Of a stretch of DNA of 64,000 bases, positions 42,486-52,012 are shown one piece after another. Within the stretch, counting starts at the first letter, position 1, and each line of letters begins with the position of its first letter. Origin of the DNA: Verrucomicrobiia bacterium (GTDB taxonomy: Bacteria; Verrucomicrobiota; Verrucomicrobiia; Opitutales; Cerasicoccaceae); NCBI GenBank assembly GCA_030432235.1, contig JAUIHT010000003.1, positions 248,001 to 312,000 of the forward strand, read 5' to 3'. The notes under the pieces were generated by a model that ran no database searches, was not told the DNA's origin, and saw only the letters and a program-made list of their open reading frames with translations. Both the position numbers and the translations under genes were made by a program.

Positions 42486-43647
42486 CGCAAAGTCCTCCGT
42501 CAATGGCTTGGAGCAGGGTGATGAACTGTGCCAGCCCGGTGAAGACCGGCTCAATCTCCACGCACTCGTTGTTCTGATGGCGAAACTCGCCCTTGGTCAG
42601 CCCCATGGTGATACCGGGGATGCCCTTCTCCTGAAGCGCGGCCAGCTCACCGGTGGAGGCGGCGGGCTTGGGCTTGATGTCCACGGCCTCGAAAATCTTA
42701 CGCGTGCCACGCACCAGCGGATGGTTGTAGCCGAGGCCGCCATTGTGTCGCCGGGCCACATGCTCCAGCTTGACCTCCACACGGGCGGTGGCACCGATTT
42801 CCTCGCAGATGTCCTGAATCTGGTCGGCGATTTCCCCGACCATGCCCTGCTGCTCGCTACGAATTTCGAAGCGCAGGTGGGCGATCTTGGCCATGGTGTT
42901 GTAACTGGTGCCTCCGTCGATGGCCCCGAGGATGATGCTGGTAGCGGGCTCGCGCGGAATAGGAATGCCGAGGATGCCCGAGATGATGCGATTGAGCACC
43001 GCGATGGCGCCCCCGGCGGCGAAGGCGGAAAAATCGTAGTTAGGCGGGAGCTTGACCGTGATGACCCCGCGCAGCATCCCCAGTGACGTGTAGCTGAGGC
43101 GTCCCAGCGTACCACCCTCCACGATGACCCCCGCGCGGATGGGCAGCGGATTGCCGTCGAGAAAGAAGCGCATGCCCTCGATGTCCCCACGGCCCATGCT
43201 GCGGGAGGTCCCGGCCAGGATGAGGTTGCTCTGCAGCTCGATGCCGAGCTTGTCCAGAATCGACGGCAGCGAGGCGATGGCGGCCAGCCCCAGGGAATTA
43301 TCCATGATGCCGGGGCCCTCGATATGGTCGGTGGATACCTTGGCGGTGTGGTCGACGGTGGCCTCGAAAGGCGTGTCGAGGTGAGCCGAGACCAGAATGT
43401 ACTGCTCCGAGCCAGGCGCGCCCTGATGAATGCCCACGGCGTTGCCCACCTCGTCCGTGGAGACGTTGACGCAGCCAGCCTCGGTCAGGCGATCGAGCAT
43501 AAAGCGCACGCGGCGGGACTCATCGAAGGTCGGCCCGGGAATCTCCGCGAACATGACGGCGTTGGCGAGCAGCATCTCCCGCAACGGCTGGATGCGGTCG
43601 CGCAGCATCGGGAGTTCGGCCAGTAGTTTTCCCCAAGTATCAGGCAT
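42472..43647 (-). CDS. M20 family metallopeptidase
   Basis: A 391-residue zinc-dependent aminoacyl peptidase or deacylase from the ATG at 43647; the open frame extends much further but upstream residues are not family-like. Metal-site motifs are VSAHLDTPF, GPGIMDNSLGLAAIASLP (the Asp of the bridging pair) and a late FRHQNNECVEIEP histidine. A dimerisation lid contains ILGAIDGGTSYNTMA. It overlaps gpgS by 14 bp and heads the gpgS-GT4-GNAT operon. Its link to solute synthesis is unclear; it may simply be cotranscribed. Confidence 0.85.
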   Translation of the reverse strand: MPDTWGKLLAELPMLRDRIQPLREMLLANAVMFAEIPGPTFDESRRVRFMLDRLTEAGCVNVSTDEVGNAVGIHQGAPGSEQYILVSAHLDTPFEATVDHTAKVSTDHIEGPGIMDNSLGLAAIASLPSILDKLGIELQSNLILAGTSRSMGRGDIEGMRFFLDGNPLPIRAGVIVEGGTLGRLSYTSLGMLRGVITVKLPPNYDFSAFAAGGAIAVLNRIISGILGIPIPREPATSIILGAIDGGTSYNTMAKIAHLRFEIRSEQQGMVGEIADQIQDICEEIGATARVEVKLEHVARRHNGGLGYNHPLVRGTRKIFEAVDIKPKPAASTGELAALQEKGIPGITMGLTKGEFRHQNNECVEIEPVFTGLAQFITLLQAIDGGLCDADD

Positions 43648-43704
43648 GGTCGGACAAGAGGCTACCGGCGCGGCAAAGCCCCTGCCAAACAAAAAGGTAG
43701 GTGA

Positions 43705-43791
43705 ACTAGAGACTTTTACAGATGGCGGGAAGACGAATGTCGAAAACGGCTTATCCGGCTCATCATTAATCCACGTCTCCCCGTCTCTAGT
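43705..43791. repeat. Inverted repeat between the M20 and rhomboid-like genes
   Basis: ACTAGAGAC (43705-43713) pairs with GTCTCTAGT (43783-43791), and AG-rich GGGAAGACG/CGTCTCCCC-type sequence lies inside. It occupies the shared upstream region of two divergent genes. Confidence 0.5.
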
Positions 43792-43846
43792 CTTCACTCC
43801 CGAAGTCACTTGTCTTTTCCACATTCCTGTTTCAGCTTCCCCGCCA

Positions 43847-44617
43847 ATGATTTGGCTCGATAAACTGGAAAAGCACTTTGGGCGCTTAGCCGTCCCCAAC
43901 CTGACCTTCTGGATCATCATGGGGCAGGTGCTTTTCTATGGCCTGGGCCTGTTCACCTCCTTCCCGGTGGAGGTGCTGACGTTGCGCCCGGCCGAGGTGC
44001 TCAACGGCCAGGTCTGGCGGCTGGTCACGTTTATCTTCGTGCCGGATACACGCGTCATCTCGGTGTGGATGATCTTCAAGTGGTACATGCTGTACCTCTA
44101 CGGCAGTGCTCTGGAAGGCTACTGGGGCGAGTTCCGCTTTAACCTGTTTGTCTGGATCGGCGTGGTCGCCACCGGCTGCATGGCTATTCTGGGCCTGTTC
44201 GTGGCCGGTTACAATTTCGAGGTGCCCAACACCATCCTGCTGGCCTCCCTGCTGCTGGCCTTCGCCGCGCTGAATCCCGAATTCGAAATCCTGCTGTTCT
44301 TCTTTCCCGTCAAAATGAAGTGGGTGGGCTGGTTTACCTGGGCCATGTTCGCCCTCACGCTCCTGACAGGACCCATCCCGCTAAAGCTCATCGTGGTCAG
44401 CGCGGTGGTGAACCTCGTGCTCTTCTTCGGCAAGGACGTCTTTGGCAGCTTCAAGGCACGGCAGCGGCGCAAATCCTACGAAAAGAAACGCGCCGCCGAG
44501 GAAGCCGAACCCTTCCACACCTGCGCCGTCTGCGGCCTGACCGACAAGGACGACCCCGACATGGACTTCGTCTACGAGGACGGCAAAGGCTATTGCTCCA
44601 AGCATGTTCCAGAATAG
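43847..44617 (+). CDS. Rhomboid-like membrane protein with C-terminal zinc-binding motif
   Basis: A 256-residue inner-membrane protein from the ATG at 43847; the longer open frame upstream is not protein-like. About five to six hydrophobic helices have rhomboid layout (GQVWRLVTFIFVP, like the GEWWRLxTxxFxH of rhomboids, then FKWYMLYLYGSALEGYWG). However, the GxSG serine motif and the catalytic histidine are absent, so it is probably an inactive rhomboid-fold protein of the derlin/TMEM115 type. The soluble tail has CAVCGLTD and YCSKH, a possible C2CH zinc site. Function unknown. Confidence 0.75.
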   Translation: MIWLDKLEKHFGRLAVPNLTFWIIMGQVLFYGLGLFTSFPVEVLTLRPAEVLNGQVWRLVTFIFVPDTRVISVWMIFKWYMLYLYGSALEGYWGEFRFNLFVWIGVVATGCMAILGLFVAGYNFEVPNTILLASLLLAFAALNPEFEILLFFFPVKMKWVGWFTWAMFALTLLTGPIPLKLIVVSAVVNLVLFFGKDVFGSFKARQRRKSYEKKRAAEEAEPFHTCAVCGLTDKDDPDMDFVYEDGKGYCSKHVPE

Positions 44618-44635
44618 GCTTGTGAGATAGATTTT

Positions 44636-44706
44636 GAACCACTGATAGACACCGATAAACACAGATAAGAAAAAAATCCGTGTGAATCAGTGTCCATCAG
44701 TGGTTC
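44636..44706. mobile_element. 71-bp inverted-repeat (MITE-like) element
   Basis: The left arm GAACCACTGATAGACACCGA pairs with the right arm ending TGTCCATCAGTGGTTC along about 31 bp with few mismatches. No gene is inside. It lies 6 bp before the longest exosortase ATG and is unrelated in sequence to the element at 30050. Confidence 0.65.
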
Positions 44707-44712
44707 TATTCA

Positions 44713-46428
44713 ATGCTTACCTGTAGGCGCATGACCGCTGAAAGAAACCTTTCCACTTACGCCCTGGCGGCGGTCGTCGCGCTGTGCGGGGTGGCGGTGT
44801 TTCAGTTCTTCGGCAACACCGTGCGCGGCTACATCGACACCGGCTCGCTCTTTGTCTGGTGGTTCAGCCAGTGGTTCAATCCGCAAAGCGAAACCGAGCA
44901 CGGGCCCATCATCGCGGCGGTCAGCCTGTGGTTACTCTGGCGCAATCTCCAGGCGGACAAAGACGCCGATGCCACGCCGCGCACCGGAATCGGGCTGGCC
45001 ATCATCACCGGCGCGCTCTTCCTGCACCTGCTGGGGGCCGCCATCGGGCAGGCGCGCGTCTCGGCGGTGGCCTTTCTGCTCTACCTGGAGGGCACGGCTT
45101 GGCTATTGGGCGGCAAACGCTGGGGCCGCGCAGCGGCCTTTCCCTGCGCCTTCATGCTGTTTTCGCTGCCGCTGGAGTTCCTTTTCGACGAATTCGGGTT
45201 CCACCTACGGCTGGCCGTAATCGACGCCGCCACCGCCATCGCACACGGGCTCGGTATCGACGTCATCCGTAATGGCACGCAGCTCCTGGCCCCGGACGGC
45301 TCCTTCGCCTACGATGTCGCTCCGGCCTGCTCGGGCATCCGCTCGCTGGTGGCGCTGACCGCGCTCTGCACGCTGCTGGGCTATCTGCATTTCAGGGCCT
45401 GGTGGCGGCGCGGGCTATTCTTCCTCGTCAGCTTCCCCTTCGCGTATGTGGGGAATGTCATCCGCATCCTCGCCATCATCGTGGCGGCGGAGTGGTTCGG
45501 GCAAAACGCCGGAGCCGTGGTGCATGACTGGTTCGGCTTCCTCGTCTTCGTGGTCGTGCTCGGGCTGGCCCTGGCGCTCAGCGCAGCCTTGAAGAAATGG
45601 CTGCCGGAAAGGATAGAAGAGACGGGGAGAAAGGGAGACGAGGAGAGGGAAGATAATAACAGCACCGAACACCAGTGCCTGTGCGGCACGCTCAATCTAA
45701 CGCCATGGCTCACTACCTCTTTGACTGCAGGAGTCGTTCTTCTCCTCTCCGCCCTCACCTGCTTTGGCGTTTACCGGCTGGAAAACAGTGCCCATGGCGG
45801 CGGCACGCTGGTCAAACTCACCGCCGAGGGCCAGCCCGCGCCCTTCCCCGCCTATCTCGGGCTAGACTGGGCAGGGCGCAACGCCCCGATCACCCCAGTC
45901 GAGCGCGAGGTACTGCCGCCGGACACCGGCTTCGCCCGCACCTACTACCAGTCGCTGGAAGACCCCCGCGTCGGCGTGCTGGTCTCCGTGGTGCTCAGCG
46001 GAGCGGACCGCGGCTCGATTCACCGCCCGGAGCTCTGCCTCGCGGGGCAGGGCTGGAGTGTCAAAGGGCGCTTTGAGCACAATTTCACCGTGCCGGGCTT
46101 CCCATTAGGCATCCCGGCAACCATCCTGCGCACCGAGCGGAAACTTCTCAACCCCGATGGCCAGGAGGTCACGGTGCCGGGCTTGTTCGCCTACTTTTTC
46201 ACCGGGGATGGCGTCATTCTGGCGACCAACAGCCAGCGCATGAGTCAGTCCGCCCTGGACCAAATACTGAGCCAGAAAACCCATCGCTGGGCCTATCTCT
46301 TCGCCCAAACGGACTGTCCCGACGGCGCGGAAGCCGGCCTGGCCCGCCTGGAGAACGTCATCTCACAGGCCATTCCCCCGGTTTTGGACCCTCCGCCCAT
46401 TAATAGCTTCGTCCCACCCGGTTTTTAG
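44713..46428 (+). CDS. Exosortase fused to an EpsI-like domain
   Basis: An inner-membrane transpeptidase-like enzyme that processes PEP-CTERM proteins. The 571-residue product has about eight membrane helices (residues about 15-295) with catalytic Cys206 in DVAPACSGIRSL, Arg251 in GNVIRILAI and His271 in GAVVHDWFGF. An alternative ATG lies at 44731. A charged AG-rich-encoded linker (about 298-325) leads to another membrane helix and an EpsI-like periplasmic domain (about 355-560) with GSIHRPELCLAGQGW. The linker DNA looks like a purine-rich intergenic element. A PEP-CTERM protein is encoded at 49986. No polysaccharide locus is adjacent. Confidence 0.92.
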   Translation: MLTCRRMTAERNLSTYALAAVVALCGVAVFQFFGNTVRGYIDTGSLFVWWFSQWFNPQSETEHGPIIAAVSLWLLWRNLQADKDADATPRTGIGLAIITGALFLHLLGAAIGQARVSAVAFLLYLEGTAWLLGGKRWGRAAAFPCAFMLFSLPLEFLFDEFGFHLRLAVIDAATAIAHGLGIDVIRNGTQLLAPDGSFAYDVAPACSGIRSLVALTALCTLLGYLHFRAWWRRGLFFLVSFPFAYVGNVIRILAIIVAAEWFGQNAGAVVHDWFGFLVFVVVLGLALALSAALKKWLPERIEETGRKGDEEREDNNSTEHQCLCGTLNLTPWLTTSLTAGVVLLLSALTCFGVYRLENSAHGGGTLVKLTAEGQPAPFPAYLGLDWAGRNAPITPVEREVLPPDTGFARTYYQSLEDPRVGVLVSVVLSGADRGSIHRPELCLAGQGWSVKGRFEHNFTVPGFPLGIPATILRTERKLLNPDGQEVTVPGLFAYFFTGDGVILATNSQRMSQSALDQILSQKTHRWAYLFAQTDCPDGAEAGLARLENVISQAIPPVLDPPPINSFVPPGF

Positions 46429-46431
46429 CAA

Positions 46432-46485
46432 CCCGCTTTTCTCTTGCGAAAGGGACTCTGATCCAGTTTAGTGGCGGGCTTTTTC
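46432..46485 (+). terminator. Possible terminator between exosortase and tig
   Basis: CCCGC (46432-46436) can pair with GCGGG (46474-46478) across a long loop, followed by CTTTTT. The loop is long, so this is a weak call. It ends 28 bp before the tig start. Confidence 0.35.
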
Positions 46486-46513
46486 ACCTAAAAACCCACA
46501 GCCACAAGACGCA

Positions 46514-47878
46514 GTGAACATCCAGTCCGAAGACATCAACGAAACGCGCAAGAAGATTACCGCCACCATCAGTGGCGAGGAAACCGCCGCCGCCGAGAAG
46601 GAAATTCTGGCGGAATTTGCCAAGAGCGCGAAAATCCAGGGCTTCCGCCCGGGCAAGGCCCCCCTCAACCTGATCAAGGGCCGCTACAAGAAGGAACTCG
46701 CCGACGAAATGGGACGCAAGCTCATGGGTGACGTCTACAAGGAAGCCATCAAGGACCTCCAGGTCATGTCCGTCGTGTCTGTCGAGGAAGCCGAATTCAA
46801 GGCCGGCGAAGAGGCCACCGTGACCTTCACCTTCGACATGCGCCCCGAATTCGAGCTGCCCGACTACAAGGGCCTGCCCGTCACCGTCCCCTCCACCGAG
46901 GCCAGCGACGAGGAGTTCCAGCGCACCAAGGACTACATTTTGAACCAGCGCGCCGAGTACAACGTGGCCGAAAAGGCCGCCGAAACCGGTGATTACGTCA
47001 AACTCGACTACAGCGGCACCGTCGACGGCCAGCCCGTCAGCGAGCTTATTCCCGATAATCCCATGTACGGTGACCAGACCAATACCTGGGAGGAAGCCGG
47101 CTCCGAGGATGCCCCCGGCGTGCGCTGCATCATCGACGGCCTTGTCGGCATGAAAGCCGGCGACGAAAAGGACGTCGAGCAGACCTTCGCGGACGACTTC
47201 CAGGTCGAGGCCCTGCGCGGCAAGACCGCCAAGTACCACGTCAAGGTCCACGAAGTGCGCGAAAAGAAGATGCCGGAAATCAACGCGGAGTTCCTCAAGG
47301 GCTTCAACGTCGAGACCGAGGAAGCCTTCGAGCAGAGCATCAAGGACGACATCAAGAGCCAGAAGGAGCACCAGGCCAACGGCCAGAAGCGCGAGCAGGT
47401 CATCCAGGCCCTCTCCGGCAAGATCGAGTTCCCGCTGCCTGAAAGCATCGTCGAGAACGAAACGCAGCACGTCCTGCGCGACTTTATGGCCCGCAACATG
47501 GCCCAGGGCGCCAAGGAAGAAGATTTCGAGGAGCGCAAGGACGAGCTTTTCGCCGGCGCCTCCAAAGCCGCCCGCGACCGCATCAAGGCCCAGCTCCTGC
47601 TCTCAGCCGTGGCCGAAAAGGAAGAAATAAAGGTGGAACAGGATGATATTCAACAGGCTATCATGCAGCAGGCCATGGCCAGCCGCCGCAAGCCCGAGGA
47701 AATTGTCAAGGAACTCCAGGCCGACCGCCAGCGCGTCGCCCAGTTTCAGCAGAATGTTCTTCATAACAAGGCGCTTGATTTCCTCGTTTCTCAGGCTACC
47801 GTTACGGAAGGTGAAGCGCCGCATGTTCACGACGAGCATTGCGACCATGACCACGAACATGAACATAGCCACGCCTAG
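46514..47878 (+). CDS. tig: Trigger factor chaperone
   Basis: A ribosome-bound chaperone and peptidyl-prolyl isomerase of 454 residues, starting with GTG at 46514. The ribosome-binding loop reads GFRPGKAP. The FKBP-type domain (about 155-245) has GDYVKLDYSGTVDGQ. A helical C-terminal domain follows. The last 18 residues contain eight histidines and one cysteine (HVHDEHCDHDHEHEHSHA), a likely metal-binding tail not found in E. coli trigger factor. It is first in a tig-clpP-clpX cluster, the classical order. Confidence 0.96.
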   Translation: MNIQSEDINETRKKITATISGEETAAAEKEILAEFAKSAKIQGFRPGKAPLNLIKGRYKKELADEMGRKLMGDVYKEAIKDLQVMSVVSVEEAEFKAGEEATVTFTFDMRPEFELPDYKGLPVTVPSTEASDEEFQRTKDYILNQRAEYNVAEKAAETGDYVKLDYSGTVDGQPVSELIPDNPMYGDQTNTWEEAGSEDAPGVRCIIDGLVGMKAGDEKDVEQTFADDFQVEALRGKTAKYHVKVHEVREKKMPEINAEFLKGFNVETEEAFEQSIKDDIKSQKEHQANGQKREQVIQALSGKIEFPLPESIVENETQHVLRDFMARNMAQGAKEEDFEERKDELFAGASKAARDRIKAQLLLSAVAEKEEIKVEQDDIQQAIMQQAMASRRKPEEIVKELQADRQRVAQFQQNVLHNKALDFLVSQATVTEGEAPHVHDEHCDHDHEHEHSHA

Positions 47879-47893
47879 CGTGTCACACTTTCC

Positions 47894-48523
47894 ATGAGCG
47901 AATACACTTCCAAGAACACCGTCAGCAGCTATCAACCGCTGCCTTACGTCTATGAGCGCGACGGCCGTGGCGAACGCGCCTGGGACATCTACAGCCGTCT
48001 GCTGAAGGACCGCATCGTCTTCATCGGCACGCCTATCGACGACTACGTGGCCAACGCCGTGGTAGCGCAGTTGCTCTTCCTCCAGATGGAGGACCCGAAG
48101 AAGGACATCCACATTTACATCAACTCCCCCGGCGGCAGCGTCACCGCGGGCATGGCCATCTACGACACCATCAACTTCCTGCACTGCGACGTGGTCACGT
48201 ACTGCGTCGGCATGGCTGCGAGCATGGGCACCGTCCTGCTGGCCGCCGGCACCGAAGGCAAGCGCTACGCCCTGCCCAACAGCCGCGTGATGATCCATCA
48301 GCCCACCGGCGGGGCCACTGGCCAAACCTCGGACATATCCATCGCCGCCAAGGAAATCCTGCGCTGGCGCCAGACCCTCAACGAGATCCTGGCCAAGCAC
48401 ACCAAGAAGGACGTTGAGAAAATCAACAAGGATTCAGATCGCGACTATTACATGACCGCCGCCGAAGCCAAGGACTACGGCATCGTGGACCGCGTCATCG
48501 AACACAAACCGAAAGAAGGCTGA
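47894..48523 (+). CDS. clpP: ATP-dependent Clp protease proteolytic subunit
   Basis: A self-compartmentalising serine protease of 209 residues that forms a double heptameric ring with ClpX. The catalytic triad is Ser110 in VGMAASMG, His135 in VMIHQPTGG and Asp184 in KDSDRDYYM, with spacing as in E. coli ClpP. The [19 protein letters not shown] segment is intact. It lies 15 bp downstream of tig and upstream of clpX, separated from clpX by a purine/pyrimidine inverted repeat. Confidence 0.97.
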   Translation: MSEYTSKNTVSSYQPLPYVYERDGRGERAWDIYSRLLKDRIVFIGTPIDDYVANAVVAQLLFLQMEDPKKDIHIYINSPGGSVTAGMAIYDTINFLHCDVVTYCVGMAASMGTVLLAAGTEGKRYALPNSRVMIHQPTGGATGQTSDISIAAKEILRWRQTLNEILAKHTKKDVEKINKDSDRDYYMTAAEAKDYGIVDRVIEHKPKEG

Positions 48524-48646
48524 ATAAACGAGGAAAGATGAAAGCAGAAAGATGAATTAAAACACATCTATGCCGATAATGTAGCAATTAGCCAAAGTCG
48601 ATAAACTCATCTTTCTTCTCTCTTATTTCATCTTTCATTTATTCCT
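48523..48646. repeat. Inverted repeat in the clpP-clpX gap
   Basis: The left arm near 48524-48556 (AATAAACGAGGAAAGATG and repeated GAAAGATG) is complementary to the right arm near 48607-48646 (CATCTTTC twice, ATTTATTCCT). The arms would fold a long stem just before the clpX start codon. Similar GAAAGATGAA sequences are often seen as dispersed intergenic elements. Confidence 0.55.
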
Positions 48647-49954
<1,308 letters not shown>

Positions 49955-49985
49955 GTTTTTCCGAAGACCTGCTAGTAGTAGTTGC

Positions 49986-50912
49986 ATGCTTTTGGCTTTT
50001 CCCCGCCTGTACGCTTTGTTGGCGTGCCTGGTTATTCTCCCTTTCTGCGCCTCCGGCATTGTCCGGCTCGATAGCTCTTTCGATGTAGACGACGCGGATT
50101 ACATCAATTTCGGAAACCAGTTCGAAGCGGTGGGGCAAGTCTCCGGTGGTGCGCTAGGCTCCGGCGTTCTGGTAGCGCCGACCTATGTGTTGACGGCACG
50201 CCATCTGAATCTGAATTCGGACACCTTTACCATCAATGGCCAGGACTACACGGTAGCAGAAATCATTCAGCCCGGAGGCTACAACAGCACGACCCGCGCA
50301 AACGATATCATGCTCCTGCGGCTCAACCAGGCCGTTGCCGGCGTCACCCCCATGAGCATCATCTCCCAGGGCGATACCAGCTATATCGGCCAGGAGGTCA
50401 TCTTTGCCGGAACCGGCCAGACCGGAACCGGGATCACGGGAGACGGTGGCGCTTATGGCACCCGGCGGGCGGGAACCAATGTCGCCGACGTGCTATCCAG
50501 TAACCCCACTGTGCAAACCTTTATTTCCAATTATAACGAAACTTCTTTCCTGGCGGACTTTGACAACAATACCTCCGGAGAAAATACCCTGAATAACGCC
50601 CCCTTCCTTTTTGGTTCCTCTCAAGTACCGACCTCGCTGGAAGGCAGCGTCGGCCAGGGTGACAGTGGTGGTGCGGCCATTTACGAGATATCCCCCGGCA
50701 ATTACACCATTGTCGGCATTGGCAGCACGGAGTTCATTCTTAGCGGCAACGATGGCGGCCAGTACGGCAACCTGAGCAGTTATACCCGCGTCGATCTCTT
50801 CTCCGACTGGATTGCGGCCAACATCCCCGAGCCCGGGCAAGTTCCACTCGGGCTGGGTGCAGCTGCTTTGGGGCTGACGTTGATTACCAGACGCCGTCTT
50901 CGCCTTTCTTGA
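49986..50912 (+). CDS. Trypsin-like serine protease with PEP-CTERM anchor
   Basis: An exported S1-fold protease of 308 residues from the ATG at 49986; the frame runs back into clpX but the signal peptide fixes the start (LYALLACLVILPFCASG). The catalytic triad is His73 in LTARHL, Asp107 in ANDIMLL and Ser227 in GQGDSGGAA. The C-terminus has Pro281-Glu-Pro283, then a hydrophobic helix and a RRRLRLS tail, a clear PEP-CTERM signal and so a candidate exosortase substrate. The stop overlaps the convergent M42 gene by 29 bp. Confidence 0.88.
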   Translation: MLLAFPRLYALLACLVILPFCASGIVRLDSSFDVDDADYINFGNQFEAVGQVSGGALGSGVLVAPTYVLTARHLNLNSDTFTINGQDYTVAEIIQPGGYNSTTRANDIMLLRLNQAVAGVTPMSIISQGDTSYIGQEVIFAGTGQTGTGITGDGGAYGTRRAGTNVADVLSSNPTVQTFISNYNETSFLADFDNNTSGENTLNNAPFLFGSSQVPTSLEGSVGQGDSGGAAIYEISPGNYTIVGIGSTEFILSGNDGGQYGNLSSYTRVDLFSDWIAANIPEPGQVPLGLGAAALGLTLITRRRLRLS

Positions 50913-51969
50913 GGCTGAGTGCGAACGCGGTAAGAAGCTGCACGCAGGATTCGACATCCTGCAGGTCGACAATCTCGCTAGGCGTGTGCATGTAGCGCAA
51001 CGGAATGGAGATGATGCACGCAGCCACACCCTGGCGAGCCATCTGGATGGCACGGGCATCGGTCGGCGTCGGGCCAGGCTCGGACTCCACTTGATAGGGA
51101 ATCTTCTTCTTTTCCGCCACCTCGACCAGGCGTTCAAAGATAAACGGGTTGATGTTCGGACCGCGCCCGATGATGGGGCCGCCGCCGAGTACCTGCTTGC
51201 CGTGCTTGCGCGGATCGCAGTCCGGGTGGTCGGTGGCGTGGCCGACATCCACCGCGATGCCAAGATGGGGGTTGACCGCGTAGCTGGACGTGATGGCGCC
51301 GCGGGTGCCGATCTCCTCCTGGGTGGTGGCGACGGCGGTCACCTTGGCCTTGAGCTTTTTCTTCTCCTTGGCCAAGCGGCGCAGGGTTTCGCACACGACA
51401 TAGCAGCCGGTCTTGTCGTCAAAGGCGCGCGCGGTGCCGACGGTGCCGTGCACCAACTCGAAGCCCATGTCGTAGACAGCCGGGTCGCCGATGCTGACGC
51501 GCTCCAACGCCTCCTCGGCGCTCTTGGCCCCGATGTCGATCCACATCTCGTGAAACTTGGGCACCTTCTTGCGATCCTCGGCGTCCATCAGATGGATGGC
51601 GCGCTTGCCGGTAACACCCTTGACCTCACCGTTCTTGGTCAGGATAACGACGCGACGACCGGAAATCATGATGGGGTCATGCCCGCCGAGGGTGTCAAAA
51701 TAAACGAAACCCTTGTCATCGACGTACTTCACCTGCAGCCCGAGCTCGTCCATGTGGCCAGCCAGCATGAGGCTGGGATCGCCCTTGGGGTTGAGCGTGG
51801 CGAGACGGTTGCCAAGGGCATCCTTGCGGTATTCGTCGGCGGCGGGCTTAAGGTACTTGTCGAGGACGGCCTGGGCCTCGAACTCGTGCCCGGTGGGTGA
51901 ACGCGCCTCCAACAAGGCGGTTAAAAACTCAGGCGGGGTGAAAGTGGCTTTCTTTTTCGGCATGGGCAT
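50884..51969 (-). CDS. M42 family metallo-aminopeptidase
   Basis: A cytoplasmic dinuclear aminopeptidase of 361 residues, usually a TET-shaped dodecamer, from the ATG at 51969 (a second ATG two codons later). The upstream open frame is not protein-like. Metal-ligand motifs are LAGHMDELGLQVKY, AFDDKTGCYVVCETL, TTQEEIGTRGAI with the catalytic Glu pair, and VDVGHATDHPD. GPNINPFIFERLVEVAE and RYMHTPSEIVDLQD near the end are also typical. It lies downstream of the pqi operon on the same strand. Confidence 0.92.
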   Translation of the reverse strand: MPMPKKKATFTPPEFLTALLEARSPTGHEFEAQAVLDKYLKPAADEYRKDALGNRLATLNPKGDPSLMLAGHMDELGLQVKYVDDKGFVYFDTLGGHDPIMISGRRVVILTKNGEVKGVTGKRAIHLMDAEDRKKVPKFHEMWIDIGAKSAEEALERVSIGDPAVYDMGFELVHGTVGTARAFDDKTGCYVVCETLRRLAKEKKKLKAKVTAVATTQEEIGTRGAITSSYAVNPHLGIAVDVGHATDHPDCDPRKHGKQVLGGGPIIGRGPNINPFIFERLVEVAEKKKIPYQVESEPGPTPTDARAIQMARQGVAACIISIPLRYMHTPSEIVDLQDVESCVQLLTAFALSLKKGEDGVW

Positions 51970-52012
51970 AGTGTTAGCCGATGCCGCCACGTGAAGGAAG
52001 AGAAAAACGCCT

